Assembly: GCA_014381035.1 (NCBI GenBank)
Contig: JACMIS010000128.1
Location: 1-7,055 of the forward strand
Source: Armatimonadota bacterium
Lineage (GTDB): Bacteria > Armatimonadota > Armatimonadia > Armatimonadales > Armatimonadaceae
Direction: 5' to 3'
DNA: 7,055 nucleotides
Part shown: positions 7,033-7,055 of the stretch, one piece after another
Layout: each line of letters opens with the position of its first letter
Numbering within the stretch: the stretch's first letter is position 1
The notes under the pieces: model-generated
What the model was told of the DNA's origin: nothing
The model's input: only the letters and a program-made list of their open reading frames with translations
Database searches by the model: none
Translations under genes and position numbers: made by a program

Positions 7033-7037
7033 AAACA

Positions 7038-7049
7038 CCCCCCCCCCCC
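7038..7049. repeat. Homopolymer run of 12 C
   Basis: Twelve consecutive C on the plus strand, close to the right end of the window. On the minus strand it is a G-run followed by further G clusters (GGTGGTGGGGTGTGG), which could form a G-quadruplex or vary in length by slippage. Homopolymers like this are also typical places for sequencing or assembly errors, so the exact length should be treated with caution. Confidence 0.6.
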
Positions 7050-7055
7050 TCGGGA

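Noticed and set aside
6989..7049. Rho-independent terminator for a gene to the right
   Set aside because: The hairpin is strong, but no T-run follows on either strand.

Overview
The window looks like chromosomal DNA of a GC-rich, diderm environmental bacterium. My best guess is Armatimonadota, with Planctomycetota or Verrucomicrobiota as alternatives. The guess rests on the type IV prepilin-like protein at the right end: [14 protein letters not shown], then [16 protein letters not shown], then a C-terminal H-X9-DG motif, a combination these phyla carry in many copies. An ADP-heptose epimerase (HldD) fits a cell with an outer membrane. No rRNA, tRNA, CRISPR array, transposase or integrase is visible.

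All five genes lie on the minus strand, so transcription runs from right to left. From upstream to downstream: (1) 6936-7055, a short upstream region with a GC-rich inverted repeat, a run of 12 C and a possible extended -10 promoter; (2) a prepilin-like H-X9-DG protein; (3) an M14 zinc carboxypeptidase; (4) HldD; (5) an AraC-family regulator; (6) a large single-chain restriction-modification enzyme whose C-terminus runs off the left edge. Genes 2 to 5 are packed like an operon: a 9-base gap, a 4-base ATGA overlap and a 10-base overlap. A 55-base gap with its own TATAAT promoter and a good ribosome binding site separates them from the restriction-modification gene, which is therefore probably a separate unit.

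The restriction-modification gene is the longest reading frame: 877 uninterrupted codons from 2631 to the left edge. It has an N-terminal PD-(D/E)XK-like nuclease motif, an N6-adenine methyltransferase core (DPCTGTGNF and NPPY) and a C-terminal specificity region resembling Type ISP enzymes, but no helicase. Part of the specificity region is clearly AT-richer than the rest of the gene, which suggests target-recognition exchange.

The most unusual structure is a perfect 49-bp inverted repeat (5877-5925 and 5972-6020). It is read in frame through the N-terminal part of the M14 peptidase, between a short hydrophobic leader and the catalytic domain. The whole element is 144 bp, exactly 48 codons, and each arm folds on itself, so it resembles a REP/MITE-type palindromic repeat tolerated inside a gene. 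I do not see convincing evidence of a wholly new multi-gene system here.
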